From Mauremys mutica (taxonomy: Eukaryota > Chordata > Testudines > Geoemydidae): DNA of 64,000 nt. Below are positions 12,436 through 23,575 of this stretch, piece by piece (the stretch's first letter is position 1; every line of letters starts with the position of its first letter). Location of the stretch: the NCBI RefSeq assembly GCF_020497125.1, contig NC_059075.1, positions 107,795,222 through 107,859,221 on the forward strand. The letters are read 5' to 3'. The notes under the pieces were generated by a model. The model searched no databases, was not told where the DNA came from, and saw only the letters and a program-made list of their open reading frames with translations. The position numbers were made by a program, and so were the translations under genes.

Positions 12436-12903
12436 CAGCAGCTGACTGCGGAAGAGGTGGACGATAAGTTGCGAGGAGCTGACAGCAGCCACAACTGCAG
12501 CGGGATCCGTGCTCGCAGTGCTGTGGCACCCGCGCTGTCACTGAGAAGAAAAGTGCACGAACAGATTGCCAGCTGGCGCTTTCAGGGAGGGATGCTGGGC
12601 GTGATTGACGGTTCAATGATGACAGTTACCCAAAACCACCCTCCACACAATTTCCCCCCCCCCAGCATGCATTGGTGGGAAATCCCAGCATTCCAATGGG
12701 CGGCGGGGAGTGCGGGAACTGTGGGATAGCTTCCCACAGTGCACCGCTTCCAAAGTCGACGCTTCGCCCGTTACTGTGGACTCACGCAGTCGAATTAGTG
12801 TATTTATTGTGGATACACAACTTCGACTTCATTAGGTCGATTCCAGAAATTAGAATTAAGATAAATCGAAATAGTCTTGTAGTGTAGACGTACCCTCAGA
12901 TTT

Positions 12904-13522
12904 TGCTGTGGAGAGGATGATGTCACATGTTTGTTAGATCTTGTCCTAACAGATAAAGAGGAACTGGTCACAGAGCTTAACATTACGGGTAGCTTAGGTA
13001 CAGGTGGTCATGATTTGATCACATTTATAATGTACAAGCAGAATGGATCAGACCAGTAAAATATATATTTGGTGCTTTAATAGGTCCAGTTTCACAAAGC
13101 TGAAAATAATTATGAGCCAGATCACCTGGGAGGAAGAATTTAATCAGAAAATGTGAATGATAATTGGGAATAATTTAAAAACACCTTACTGAATGCCCCA
13201 ACAGCCATTATTCCACAATTGAGGATGAAGGCCATGCTGGTTAAAAAACTAACCTATTTTAGAGGGGAAGTGAAGGCAGCTATAAAAAATAATATGTATA
13301 TCCAATGGAAAAAAGGGGAAGGTTATAGTAATGAATATCAATCAGAAGTTAGAACTGTTGAAAATTGACAGGGGAAACAAAGGGACACAAGGCCAGCTGA
13401 GAAAAGGACACTAGAAGGAGTTTTTAAAATATATTAGGATCAATGGTATTGGTTCATCAATAGATGGAAATGGTAGAATTTTTGATAATAATGCAGACAA
13501 GGCACAAGTGTTCAGTATGAGC
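12904..13522 (+). mobile_element. CR1 LINE fragment (endonuclease/RT linker region)
   Basis: Translated in shifting frames, the stretch gives LLDLVLTNKEELV-like and SLGTGGHDLITF-like motifs typical of the end of the CR1 apurinic endonuclease domain (consensus SDH). It then gives GEVKAAIKNNMYIQWKKGEG, typical of the linker before the reverse transcriptase. It has several frameshifts and stops, lacks the RT domain and 3' end, and stops where a hAT-like MITE has inserted at 13531. Confidence 0.65.
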
Positions 13523-13530
13523 ACTACAAC

Positions 13531-13733
13531 CAAGGCCGCGATCGGCAGCACTTCGGCGGCAGCTCTACCGCGCTGCTTTATTCTTCGTCGGCAATTCGGC
13601 AGTGGGTCTTACCCTCCAAGAGGGACTGAGGGACCCGCCGCCGAATTGCTGCCGAAGAGCCGGACGTGCTGCCCCCTTTCCATTGGCTGCCCCAAGCACC
13701 TGCTTGGTGCGCTGGTGCCTGGAGCCGGCCCTG
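13531..13733 (-). mobile_element. 203-bp hAT-like MITE
   Basis: It ends in CTGGAGCCGGCCCTG on the right and in the diverged inverse CAAGGCCG on the left. It is bounded by 8-bp near-identical repeats, ACTACAAC (13523-13530) and ACCACAAC (13734-13741). An 8-bp duplication and this length suggest a hAT-type non-autonomous element. The copy at 60400-60602 has the same length, aligns end to end in inverse orientation, and also has an 8-bp duplication. Confidence 0.8.
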
Positions 13734-13741
13734 ACCACAAC

Positions 13742-15879
13742 ACAAGTCCAGTGATCATGATGCTCAATAATTGTAACTCCTTAGAAGGTGTGACATTGTG
13801 AAGTACCTTTCTACAATCTAAAAGCATTTCTGCCTCATTTTTCCTGCTGACAACAGCATTTCTACGATTAGTCTCTTCTTCCCTTGCCCGCAGTGGTGTC
13901 TGCTCCACACCTTCAGGTGGTACAGCTGAAGAGTAATGAATCCATGATGAGATACACAATATAGAAGCATAAAATTGGCCTTGTTGGTTAGATGGGTGTA
14001 GTCCTGGTTTGGAGACTGTCTCTTATCTTACATTCCATCCTGGAAATTGAGATCCACTGGGACACTTCTATTCACAGTCCCTAAATTTAAGGTACAGGGG
14101 ACTGGTGTCAGGGGAGACCTGGAGTTACCCAGTGTAAAACTGGAATAATATAGTGGTCAGTGAGCCTCAGGGATGGTTGGGCTTTACCTCTTTCTTATGT
14201 TGATATGAAAAAAAGCCTGTGTTGGCTGACCACAAGGATGCTGTATAAGTCTCATTTTATTCAGGGTGTGATCCAAAGACATGGTGAGCATTCACAACAA
14301 CCACTGTGTTCACTTACAAGAATCTTTAAGCCAGGGCTATCATGGGAATTGTGGATTCTCTAGATCAAGTCACCATACTTTGGCCTGAGGAGGTTGATGG
14401 TTGGATGGACTAAGACGGTGTCTTGGTGGAATTCCTGGGAATTGACTCTGGCCAACAACAGGTAGGGAATTTTTTGTTGTTGTTATAATTTAGCACATGT
14501 GCTCTGAGATCTTTTCCCTAAGTGCTCATTTTTATAACCCATAACATAAATAGAAGTAGTATTTGAGACCTCCTTGAGCCTCATCCTGATGGGTCAACAT
14601 GCTCAAACTCTATTGCTTTTTAGAGAGCTCACAATTAAGGGACAGATTCTGACAGTCTTACTTAGGTTCAATAGTGCCGTAGTTGACAAGAAGTCTCATG
14701 GAAGGTATTATTCAGCTATCAGAACCTGGCCTGAGGTCATGCTTTCGGAGTTTTAGGACTCATTTCCACTAGACAGCCACATAAGTTCATATCTCTCCAG
14801 GTTTAACACATTAAACTTTGCTCCCCTTGTGCTTTTTAGCAACACTGTTGTTAGCTCCATATTTATTACCCCTTTCTCCCTATTTGATTTTGCTCTATCT
14901 GATCTCTCCTTCCCTCAGATGTTGTATTTTGTTGACATTTTAAGATGGTGGGGGTTTTATTTTACTTTTCATGTGATGTTTTAGGGGTTTTGTTGGGATT
15001 ACTGAACAGTGCCACAGAGTGGGGCAAGTAATACATTAAATAACTAAGAACTATCATTACTTTGGAAATTATTGTTATCACAGAGGCTGTAAACTCTTTG
15101 GAGCAGGCACTCACCCATGGCCAATGGGAGATTATCCAGTAGTATCTCCACCACCATCTCTGTCAGGTTCCAGCCTGAAGCCTGATCAGGAAGGGATCAG
15201 GATATTGCAGCGTCTAGGTAGAGTCGGAGGGAATGCTTGGTGAGCTTCTCCATTTGGTCACTCAGGAATGGGAGATGAGGAGCTGGGAGGCAGATGGAAA
15301 AGTCAGTTGTACAGAGTGACGGTTTCTTAAGTATTGGCTGGAATATGGCGTGCTTTGGTCATAATAACCATAGCCCTTCCAAGGCACTTTCTTTCCCCAG
15401 GTCTCAGAGTGCTCTACAGGGGAAGGTAAGGTGCAAGGCTGTGCAAAGGGCAACCTGCCCTTACCTACCCATAATGAGCTTCATGGTGCCAGAGTCCTTG
15501 CCTTTTACGGTGCATTTCCTGACTCTTACTGTGTGTTTCAGCTTCTGGACAGCAACCTCCTACCCTTCTTCCAAAGGCATTTTTGGTTACTGAAAACTGG
15601 GAGAGGATTGGGGCAGAAAGAGGATCTTGATGGAGAGACAGCTGAAACAAAGGAAGAGCAGGTTGGGCGTAGCTCTTCTATACTTTAATATTAGTGGGAT
15701 GTGTCTCCTTGCTCCCTGTGCCACTTCTATTGCCCCTGACTTTGCTTTCCTCTTGCTGATTTATAATTTTTTTCAAAAGGTACATTTCTTTGTCCTTTTG
15801 TGGTCTCTACAGTGCCTGATAACTTTATTTTTTTTTAAATCTTTATCCCAGATGCATTTCTCTATGATGCTGAGTATTT
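13742..15879. other. no gene recognised
   Basis: About 2.1 kb without a supportable gene. A weak SINE-like remnant (GGTCTCAGAGTGCTCTACAG) lies near 15360-15420. Other open frames are short and lack domains. Confidence 0.45.
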
Positions 15880-16110
15880 AGTGGTTAGAGCAAGGGACTG
15901 GTAGTCAAGACTTCTGGGTTTCTATTCCTGGCTCAGCTACTGACTCACTGTGGGACTTTCGATAAATCGCTTACCCGGTCTGTGCCTCAGTTCCCCAACT
16001 GTAAACAGGGACATTGATATTTATCTACCTCATAGGAACGTGGTGAGTCTTAATTCATGTTGTGAGGCGCTTGCAGTTCCTCAGATGAAAAGAACGGCAA
16101 AGGCCAAAGC
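15880..16110 (+). mobile_element. tRNA-derived SINE (tortoise Pol III type)
   Basis: The 5' part has a tRNA-like A box (GTGGTTAGAGCAAGGG, about 15881) and B box (GGTTTCTATTCC, about 15918). It continues into the conserved body (GACTCACTGTGGGACTTTCG, then GTGCCTCAGTTCCCC) and a diverged 3' half. The order and spacing match the tRNA-derived SINEs of turtles. It is an old copy with many substitutions. Confidence 0.75.
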
Positions 16111-16117
16111 AACTAGG

Positions 16118-16160
16118 GCCTGATCCAAAGCTAACTGACTTCAGTGGATTAGGCCCTTAG
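16118..16160. repeat. short palindrome family, half copy
   Basis: GGGCCTGATCCAAAGC is followed by CTGACTTCAGTGGATTAGGCC. This is a collapsed form of the GATCCAAAGC...CTTTGGATC hairpin found at 56964 and 58677. Confidence 0.55.
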
Positions 16161-16508
16161 CTTTTATTATTAAAGCAGATAATGGGGGGAATTTTTTTTT
16201 AAATTTTGCTTCAGAATCACATAGAGCTTTTTTTAAGGGCTCTCCTCAGCCTGTCTTCACTGGCACAGCAAAGGAGAAAGAGCAGGGTCAAAGGAGAATT
16301 GGAAGGTACCCAACTTTGTGGTAGATTCCCATCAGTCTGGGCTTCAGAACAAGCAATTCAAAGCAGTATTGGCCTGGGCAGCCCTGAACGTTTGTTGAGT
16401 AAAAACTGTCCTAACAGCGCCATCGTGTGACAGTTTGTCTTCATTGCCCCTGTGGTTTTGGAAATTTGCTATCCTTGCTTGTGCCATCAGCCAAATTTAG
16501 ATACCTGG

Positions 16509-16577
16509 GGTGAAATGCTGGCCCTATTGAAGTCATTAAGAATTTTTCTGTTGACTTTGATGGGACCAAGATTTCAC
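16509..16577. repeat. short palindrome family, GTGAAAT type
   Basis: Imperfect hairpin of about 70 bp. The left arm GGTGAAATGCTGGCCC pairs with the right arm GGGACCAAGATTTCAC. Related copies lie at 45147-45214 and 61016-61085. Confidence 0.65.
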
Positions 16578-16752
16578 TCAAGCTGTCAGTTTTAAAACGT
16601 TTAGGGTTTCAGGGGCAAGGCAACATTTGTCAGATTTCTGATGAGCAGCCTAGGCTTTTAAAATCTTGTTCTTTCTCAGTATATCCTGTAACATCTATAT
16701 TATTTTCATTTCTAACTTTTCCAATGTAGCTATTCTGAGATGCAGGGCTCTT

Positions 16753-16823
16753 TGGCCCAGATCCTCCACGGTATTTAGAAACCGAACCCCTATGGCGTCT
16801 AAATACCTTTGAGGATCTGGGCC
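16753..16823. repeat. short palindrome, GGCCCAGATCCTC type
   Basis: A 71-bp hairpin: arms GGCCCAGATCCTC...GGTATTTAG and CTAAATACC...GAGGATCTGGGCC pair almost perfectly around a short loop. It looks like a very small fold-back element. Confidence 0.75.
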
Positions 16824-17204
16824 TTTGTTTCCCATAGAGATGGCCCCAGGCTGCAAAATTCAGATCTGAGTCTGGATCCAAATGATTCTGAAGTTTTTAG
16901 ATGTTTGGTCTGGTCTGGGTTGGATCTAAGAAGTGGTTAAACAAGAAGGGGGCTCATATCACACTAGCATGGAGGAGATCTCTGTGTACTTTTAGAAGCA
17001 CCAGGCAAAGAGGAATGGTGCTTTTCCTTGATCTAAAGTCCCTTGCACATATTGCTGCCAATTTCAAAGCAGTGACATTTGCTGCCAATTTCAGTGACAT
17101 TTTTGTGGGTTGTGAGCGCAGCTCACAGTTTTTTTCTGTTTCAGCCCAACTCCTCCTATCTAGTAACAATAAATAAATGCCAACACTTTAAACAGAGGAC
17201 TGTA

Positions 17205-17360
17205 AGGTTCTTTCACATCACTGCAAGGTAGGTCAGCATTACAGAGAGAGAAATTGAGGCATGGAGCAGTGACATGATTTCCCCAGGGTCCCACTGCAAG
17301 TCAGTGGCAAAGCTAGGAATGGAACCCAGGAGTCCCGACTCCCAGTCCTGCCAGGTAGCC
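17205..17360 (-). mobile_element. tRNA-derived SINE, minus strand, partial
   Basis: Inverse of the SINE body. Reading rightwards it shows AAATTGAGGCATGG (body), CACTGCAAGTCAGTGGC, and the inverted B box GGAATGGAACCC before CTCCCAGTCCTG. The 3' half is largely lost. Confidence 0.65.
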
Positions 17361-17544
17361 CCTATTTGTCCCTGTGGCATTTCTTTTCCTCTTATTCCCT
17401 CTCTCTCAGAATCTCCAGGCATAACCTCTAGTAGCTGGAGGAAGAGCTGAAGGGGATACCTTGCTCACTGAGTGACACTTCAGCTGTCATGAGCTAGAGA
17501 GGAATTGCAGGGGCAAGTATGTGACTCACTCCACCCTAGAGCAC

Positions 17545-18560
17545 TGCAAAGCCTGAAAGGGCTGAGCAGAAACATCACAGAGACCTGTGCTTTCATATCT
17601 GCCCAGCAAGTGAGGGCTGCTAAGGGGTAAAGCAACAGGGAGTGGGTCACCCTTCTCCCCCTGGCTGGTATAAGCAACAGCTCCCCCTCCTCCTAGATTT
17701 TCATAGATCCAAAGGCCAGAAGGGACCATTGTGATCATCTAGGCTGACCTCCTGTATTGCACAGGCCATAGAACTTCCCCAAAATAATTCCCAGAGCAGA
17801 TCATTGAGGAAAACATCCAATCTGGATTTACAAATGGTCAGTGATGGAGAATCCCCTGGTTAATTACTCTCCCCAGTGGGGTGAAAGCTCCCCCTGCTGT
17901 TTAACTACTAGTGCTGCTGAGCCAGGAACATTGCAAATACGTTTGTTTTGGCACCCTCCCAGCAGCGCAGATGAGCTGAGACAGACGCTTCACTGTAACA
18001 TGGGCTTTCACACAAGCCCAGCAAGTTAAAGATGCTGAGCCAGTGACCTCACAGCAGCCTCTATCTTGCCATCATCCCAGCAAACCAGAAAGGCAAAACC
18101 ACAGACCTCAAAGATATACCTGCCTTCATATCGCAACAACATGCTCAAGGGCTGATTTGGTGACACTTACAATGGCCTCATTCTTGCTATCAGCCCAGCC
18201 AATTGCAGCAGCTGAGCCAGTCACCCTCAGAATGGTTTGAGCCTTGAAATCAGCCTAGCATAATACAGCTGCTGAGCCAACAACCTCACAGAGACCTGAG
18301 TCTTTACATATGGCTTTCAAGCTAGAGATGCTGAGCCAGTGAGCTCACAGAGACCCATGCCTTGACATTGGTCCAGGAAGCAAGAGGTTCAGTCAGTAAC
18401 CTCAGAGAGTTCTCTACCCTGACCTCAGACTAGCAAGCCAGAGGTCCCAAGCTTACAGCAAGCTGAGCCTCTACATCAGACCAGCAAAATGCAGTCGCTT
18501 CGCTAATACCCTCACAGTGACCTGTGAGTGAACATCAGTGAACAACCTGGAGTTGCTGAC
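17545..18560. repeat. diverged ~60-bp-period minisatellite
   Basis: Repeated phrases of the form TGAGCCAGTGACCTCACAGA...CTTNACATCAGCCCAGCAAG recur near 18034, 18211, 18272 and 18331, with neighbouring units about 60 bp apart. One unit (CACAGAGACCTGTGCTTTCA) lies at about 17571, on the other side of the CR1 insertion. Units are heavily diverged and the array has no coding potential. Confidence 0.65.
17699..17890 (-). mobile_element. CR1 3' end, minus strand
   Basis: The sequence CATAGATCC...CATTGTGATCATCTAGG...TGACCTCCTGTAT, followed by AACATCCAATCTGGATTTA, is the inverse of the conserved CR1 3' region. It begins abruptly after minisatellite-type sequence and ends before it resumes, so it is a short 5'-truncated insertion. 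Confidence 0.75.
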
Positions 18561-19359
18561 CAGGTGTTAAAGTGTGTGGGAATGAAGTTCATCTTCCTCT
18601 CCGTCTCCTGAGATTGGGGGAGCTCCCTAGGACTCCACCTCCTCCTGCCTTATCACAGGCTGGTGACCTGAATAGACACCACGCAGGAGAATATAGATTC
18701 ATAGACTGCAAGGCCCTGGAGACCATAATGATCATGTAGCCTGACCTACTGCATAACAGAGACACTAAAATTTCACCCTGTTATGCTTGCATCATGCCTA
18801 CCACTTCTGGCTGAGCTCCAGCATCTGTTTTAGAAAGACACCCAGTCTTGATTTAAAGAGTTCAAGTGATGGAGAAACCACCCCATCCCTCCATAAACTG
18901 TTTCAGTTGTTAATTGCAGTCAATATTAATCATTTGTGCCTTATTTCTAGACTGAATTTGTCTAGCTTCATCTTCCTGACATTGAATTATTATTCCTTTG
19001 TCTGATTAAAGAACCATTGACTCTCAGAAATCTTTTCCCCATGCAGCGGATTGTAGACAGTGATCAAGTCACCTATTAACCATTTATTGGCCAAGCTAAA
19101 TAGAATGAACTTTTAAAATCTCTCCCTATAAGGCAAATTTGCCAGTCCCTCAATCATTCTTGTAGCTCTTTTCTGAACCCTTTCCAATTTGACAACATCA
19201 TTTTTGAAGTGTGAACACCAGAACTGGACACAATTTTCCAGTAAAGGTCTCATTAATGCTGTATACAGAGGTAGTAACCACCACCCTCCCCGACACACAC
19301 ACACATTGCTACTAGATAGTTCCCTGTTTATACATCCAAGAATTGCTTTTGTTGTCTTA

Positions 19360-20104
19360 AGGTATGTCTACACTGAAATGTAAGCCCAGGGTTAGTGGAC
19401 TCAAGTCAGCTAACCCATGTTAGGGAACCCTGGGCTTGAGCGTCTACATTGTATTTTAACCCTAGGTTAAGAATTTTCTAATCCGTGCTTGAACCTAGGG
19501 CTCTGGCATCCACACTGCAGTGCACAGACCCTAGTCAAAATAACCATATCCCAGAGTCCATAATGCCCTCTGCCCCCCTGAAATGTGGCCACTCTAGCCC
19601 TAAGACCATGGTGTTCCATGGAAAAACTTTACTGCCTGCCCAGCACGTTACCAGGAAGCAGCTCGCTTTGCGAAAGGCTTGATGGGTTCTCTCTCCATTG
19701 CACACCCAGGAGGCTCTCTGATAGTGTGCTTGCAGACTGGTGATCGGAACAGAATGGGTTAACGCTGATCTGAGCTGCTGCCGTTTGCAGAAGGAGGGTG
19801 GTTTCTGTTTTCAATAGTACAGATTGCAGATTGTTGGGCTAGAGAGGACTAAGGAATTTGTCCTATGGAATTGTGGGATACATCTGGATAACTCCTGGGA
19901 CCTGAATCAAGCGGGGCTGCAACTATTCTGAAAAGCAATAGGACTGAGACCCTGGGTCCAGGCTTGATTTGTACTCGGACCCTCCAGCCCTCCTGGGACC
20001 CTGTGTCCAAGCCCTGAGTTACCACAATTGCAATGTAGATGCAAGGGCAGTTAGTCTTGATCCCAGGCCCAAGAATGGGCTAACATTGCAGTGCAGACAT
20101 ACCC
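19360..20104. mobile_element. PIF/Harbinger-type MITE inside CR1
   Basis: A 745-bp element with ends AGGTATGTCTACACTG and the inverse of CAGTGCAGACATACCC. It is bounded by TTA at 19357-19359 and 20105-20107. It has no recognisable coding sequence. It interrupts the CR1 copy between TTTGTTGTC and AGCTACCACATTGC. Confidence 0.85.
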
Positions 20105-20628
20105 TTAGCTACCACATTGCACTAACAGCTCATATTCAATTGGTTATCCACCATGGCTGCTAAGAACCTTTTGGTGTCATTACCTTCCTGTATACTGCCT
20201 CCAATCTTGTAAGTGTGACCTGCATTCTTTGTTCCTAGATGTAGGATCTTACATTTAGCTGTATTAAAAAAACACATGTTCTAGTGAGCACAGCTTAAGA
20301 TACAATCCAGATCACTTTGTAGAACTGACCTGTCCTTATAATTATTTATCACCACATCAATTTTTGTGTCATCTGCAAGCTTTCCCAGCAATGATTTTTA
20401 GAATTTTTTCCCCAAACCATTGATAAAGATATTGAATAGCACTGGGCCAAGCACCTGTGGGACCTCACTAAAAATGATTCTCCATTTTTCCAGATCTACC
20501 TGTTAGCCAGTTTTTAATCAATTTAACATGTGCTACACTGGTTTTATATACTGCTATTTTTAATCACTGTTGTGTGGTCCTAAGTCAAATGGCTTACAAA
20601 AGTCTAAATATATTCCGTCAACGGTCAT

Positions 20629-20649
20629 TATCTATCTATCTATCTATCA
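20629..20649. repeat. TCTA microsatellite
   Basis: Five tandem TCTA units at the junction between CR1 sequence and a minus-strand SINE remnant. Confidence 0.85.
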
Positions 20650-20654
20650 TACTT

Positions 20655-20835
20655 ATATGGCTCCCATCACCATAGTATTGGAAAAACCTCACAGTCTTTA
20701 ATAGATTTATCCTCACAACACCTTTGTGAGGTAGGGAAGTGCTAGTACCCCCATTTCACAGATAGGGAACGGAGGGACAGAAATGTAGGCATTTTGCCCA
20801 AGGTACCCTAGTCAACCAAACTTGTAATCTCATCA
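20655..20835 (-). mobile_element. tRNA-derived SINE remnant, minus strand
   Basis: The body motifs CACAACACCTTTGTGAGGTAG, then CCCATTTCACAGATAGGGAA and TTTTGCCCAAGGT, are the inverse of the SINE body. The tRNA head is missing. It interrupts the CR1 copy. Confidence 0.6.
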
Positions 20836-21180
20836 GAAAAACAATATCATATGTGTTTGACAAGACCTATTTTGCATAGATACATGTTGACAGGGATTAA
20901 TCAAATTACAATCTAATTCTTTCCTGTATCAGCCTTCCCATGATTTTGCTTGGCATCAGTGTCAGGCTAAACAGCCTATATTTACTCAAGTCATCTTGTT
21001 TACCCTTTTAAAATATTGGCACTACATCAGCTTTTTACTGGCCCTATGGACTTTCCCAGTGTCCCAAGATTTCTTAAATATCAACTTCAGTGGCTCAGAC
21101 AATGCCTCAGCTAATTCTTTTAAATTCTTAAATTTAATTCTTTTGCTCCAAATTATGAAGTATCAAGTATCAAGAAGAGC

Positions 21181-22788
21181 TATTGTCTGACTGGGTAGCA
21201 GCATAAACACCTGATGTGAGAGAAGAATTGTCCATGCTGGGATTCTCCTATCTACACTCTTTCTTCTACCAGAAAAAAGGATAAACAGGAAGAACCATTC
21301 ACCTTAGTTTTTCCCTTCACTTCTGGAGTCAAAGAAGACTTTAGCACTGGCTTCCTCTCTTCTAGCCAGAATCCTGGGGAAATGGAATGGGTCTTCCAGT
21401 TTCCATTCCATTCTCAGCACTCTATAGTGGAGTTTATGGGTGTGGATTGGGGCAAAAGAGATATTCACCTACACAGCACCATCTTCTGTGCATATGCACA
21501 TGTGTGCACACACACATAGAGTGGTTTAGCTGTCTATAGGGCTGCTTATGAACATGAGCTCCTTTCAGGTCCATGTAGTCCCTTGTCCCTGTTCTCTTCA
21601 CCATGCCTTGTCCCATCACACAAAATGGTGAGATGTCATTTCACCATATGATATGCATTTGTTCTCCCATCCTGTAACTAGTCTACCGCTCCTGAAGCAG
21701 CTGGATATTTTCTATTGGTTTGAAAATATGAAGATCACGTTGTTCCTGGGCAGGTTTCAGAGTCCCTGATGAATGGCAAGGACTTTGGCTACCCAAGGTT
21801 CAAAGTGGGGTGATAGCTCCTTTCCATCTGGTGAACATAGTTCTGAGCTTGTTCTCTGTGACAACAGCAGCAATACTGTATCTTTCCTGTAGAGAAATCT
21901 CATCCTCCTATTGCTTCTAGCTGGACAGATTCCAGAAGCCTCCTGTGTCATTACAAAGTATTACCAAAAATCCATACTCCTTCAATGCCATGTGTGCATC
22001 ACCCACCAAATAGCTAATATGAAATACAGACCACTTGAGAAACAAATCAATAGACCAGCCTGATTTTGATGGCAGATGCATTGCACAGTGAAGCACTGTC
22101 TAAAAGCTCAATTACACTTCCTTCCCCGCTCCTCGCCTCCTGACAATTTCACCAGTTAAGCTCTCTTCAGCATTTCTATGTGGACTAGTACCTCATAAAA
22201 GACTATATAGTACCATAGCTTCCCTGGTTCCCTTTGGAAGGTCATTCTTAACTAAGTTTCTATTCAGGGTAGTTAAAGATACACTGCCCTAAAATAATAG
22301 GTTTTGCAAAAGAAAAAATAGTGATGGTTTTATTGTATACAATAGGAACAGAAAGAATTTCATGGCCTTTCATAAAGAATTTCTAATTAAAACAGCTGAT
22401 CTGATTGAGCAGTTTGGGGCTTTAGCTCTTCTGAAAATCAGCCACAAGATTTTCAAAACTTGGGTGCTGACATTGAAACACCTAGTTTAGTGGCCTGATT
22501 TTCAAAAATGCTGAGTCAATTATATAGATGCCTAAATGTGGACTCCAGAGCCTAATTCTGGGCACCCTGTTTTGAACATATTGTCCTAAGGCTTTGGGAG
22601 ATAATTCATTGTTTCCAAACATTGCAACTTGTGAGGCAGAAAGTGACACTAACTATAAACCCAAAGGGAAACTGTGTAGTCTAGTTTCACTGTCCAAACA
22701 GGAGGACAGTGCAAAACAAAAAGTAAACACACAGCATAAATAGTGAAAAACTGGATGAGTTGTTTTCAGTTTTATTCCTCGGAGGACC
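21181..22788. other. no gene recognised
   Basis: Anonymous sequence. A fold-back phrase (CTGAAAATCAGCCACAAG and GTGGCCTGATTTTCAAAA) lies at about 22430-22510 and resembles the short palindrome family of this window. Confidence 0.45.
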
Positions 22789-22799
22789 AGATTTTTAAA

Positions 22800-22999
22800 T
22801 ATCAGAGGGGTAGCCGTGTTAGTCTGGTTCTGTAGAAGCAGCAAAGAATCCTGTGGCACCTTATAGACTAACAGACGTTTTGCAGCATGAGCTTTCGTGG
22901 GTGAATACCCACTTCTTCGGATGCAAGTAGTGGAAATTTCCAGGGGCAGGTTTATATATGCAAGCAAGAAGCAAGCTAGAGATAACGAGGTTAGTTCAA
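22800..22999 (-). other. Penelope 3' tail, minus copy
   Basis: The 3' untranslated tail ends with the inverse of TATCAGAGGGGTAGCCGTG at 22800. Its body (GCAAAACGTCTGTTAGTC on the minus strand) is nearly identical to the plus copy at 27677-27844. The plus copy stops earlier, at CTTCTACAG. Confidence 0.75.
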
Positions 23000-23450
23000 T
23001 CAGGGAGGATGAGGCCCTGTTCTAGCAGTTGAGTGAAAACCAAGAGAGGAGAAACTGGTTCTGTAGTTGGCAAGCCATTCACAGTCTTTGTTTAATCCTG
23101 AGCTGATGGTGTCAAATTTGCAGATGAACTGGAGCTCAGCAGTTTCTCTTTGAAGTCTGGTCCTGAAGTTTTTTTGCTGCAGGATGGCCACCTTAAGATC
23201 TGCTATTGTGTGGCCAGGGAGGTTGAAGTGTTCTCCTACAGGTTTTTGTATATTGCCATTCCTAATATCTGATTTGTGTCCATTTATCCTTTTCCTTAGA
23301 AACTGTCCAGTTTGGCCGATGTACATAGCAGAGGGGCATTGCTGGCATATGATGGCATATATTACATTGGTGGACGTGCAGGTGAATGAACCGGTGATGG
23401 TGTGGCTGATCTGGTTAGGTCCTGTGATGGTGTCGCTGGTGTAGATATGC
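23000..23450 (-). pseudogene. Penelope GIY-YIG endonuclease domain, minus copy
   Basis: An uninterrupted reading of about 150 codons. After YTSDTITGPNQISHTITGSF comes a GIY-YIG domain: NVIYAIICQQC (first motif) and MYIGQTG (second motif) with the conserved RKRINGHKSDIRN arginine/histidine region. NKDCEWLANYR lies near the C-terminus. In Penelope elements this domain nicks the target DNA to prime reverse transcription. Here it is cut off from its RT domain by two insertions, so it cannot be made as part of a full polyprotein, although the domain itself has no internal stop. Confidence 0.85.
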
Positions 23451-23472
23451 GAAGTGATGAGCTGCCAAAATC

Positions 23473-23536
23473 TTAACAACGGGTTCCCTATAAAAAGTTC
23501 TGATTTAACAACGGGTTCCCTATAAAAAGTTCTGAT
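23473..23536. repeat. 32-bp tandem duplication at the end of insertion B
   Basis: Two identical adjacent 32-bp units begin TTAACAACGGGTTCCC at 23473 and 23505. Insertion A has only one diverged copy of the unit. Confidence 0.9.
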
Positions 23537-23575
23537 TTAAGGGATGTGCGACAGCATGTATTTTTTGTACCAATA

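Larger units (their letters stand above)
9096..12895 (+). mobile_element. PIF/Harbinger DNA transposon, near full length
   Basis: A 3.8 kb element. Its left end GGGCTGGTCCACACTA and the inverse of its right end, GGGTACGTCTACACTA, form terminal inverted repeats. A 3-bp duplication TCA lies at 9093-9095 and 12896-12898, as expected for PIF/Harbinger. Subterminal regions on both sides are rich in short TCGAATT/TCGAC motifs. The element carries two opposed genes, the usual Harbinger set: a Myb/SANT-like DNA-binding gene on + (two exons) and a decayed DDE transposase on -. It lies directly beside a CR1 fragment at 12904. A related copy sits at 50644-52424. Confidence 0.9.
18690..21180 (-). mobile_element. 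CR1 LINE, minus strand, interrupted by two later insertions
   Basis: The 3' end lies at 18690 (ATTCATAGACTGCAAGG...). The 3' region continues rightwards to about 19356, where the inverse frame at 19113-19304 reads ENCVQFWCSHFKNDVVKLER and ATRMIEGLANLPYRERF, the C-terminal part of CR1 ORF2. The LINE sequence resumes after a Harbinger MITE (19360-20104) with TACCACATTGCACTAACAGC. It continues to about 20630, is interrupted again by a TCTA microsatellite and SINE, and resumes at about 20850-21180. The frame is broken by many stops. Because the RT region is partly present, this is a longer than usual CR1 copy. Confidence 0.75.

Noticed and set aside
17545..18560. CRISPR-like array
   Set aside because: Repeats are diverged, periodicity is loose, there are no conserved repeats with unique spacers, and the context is a vertebrate genome.
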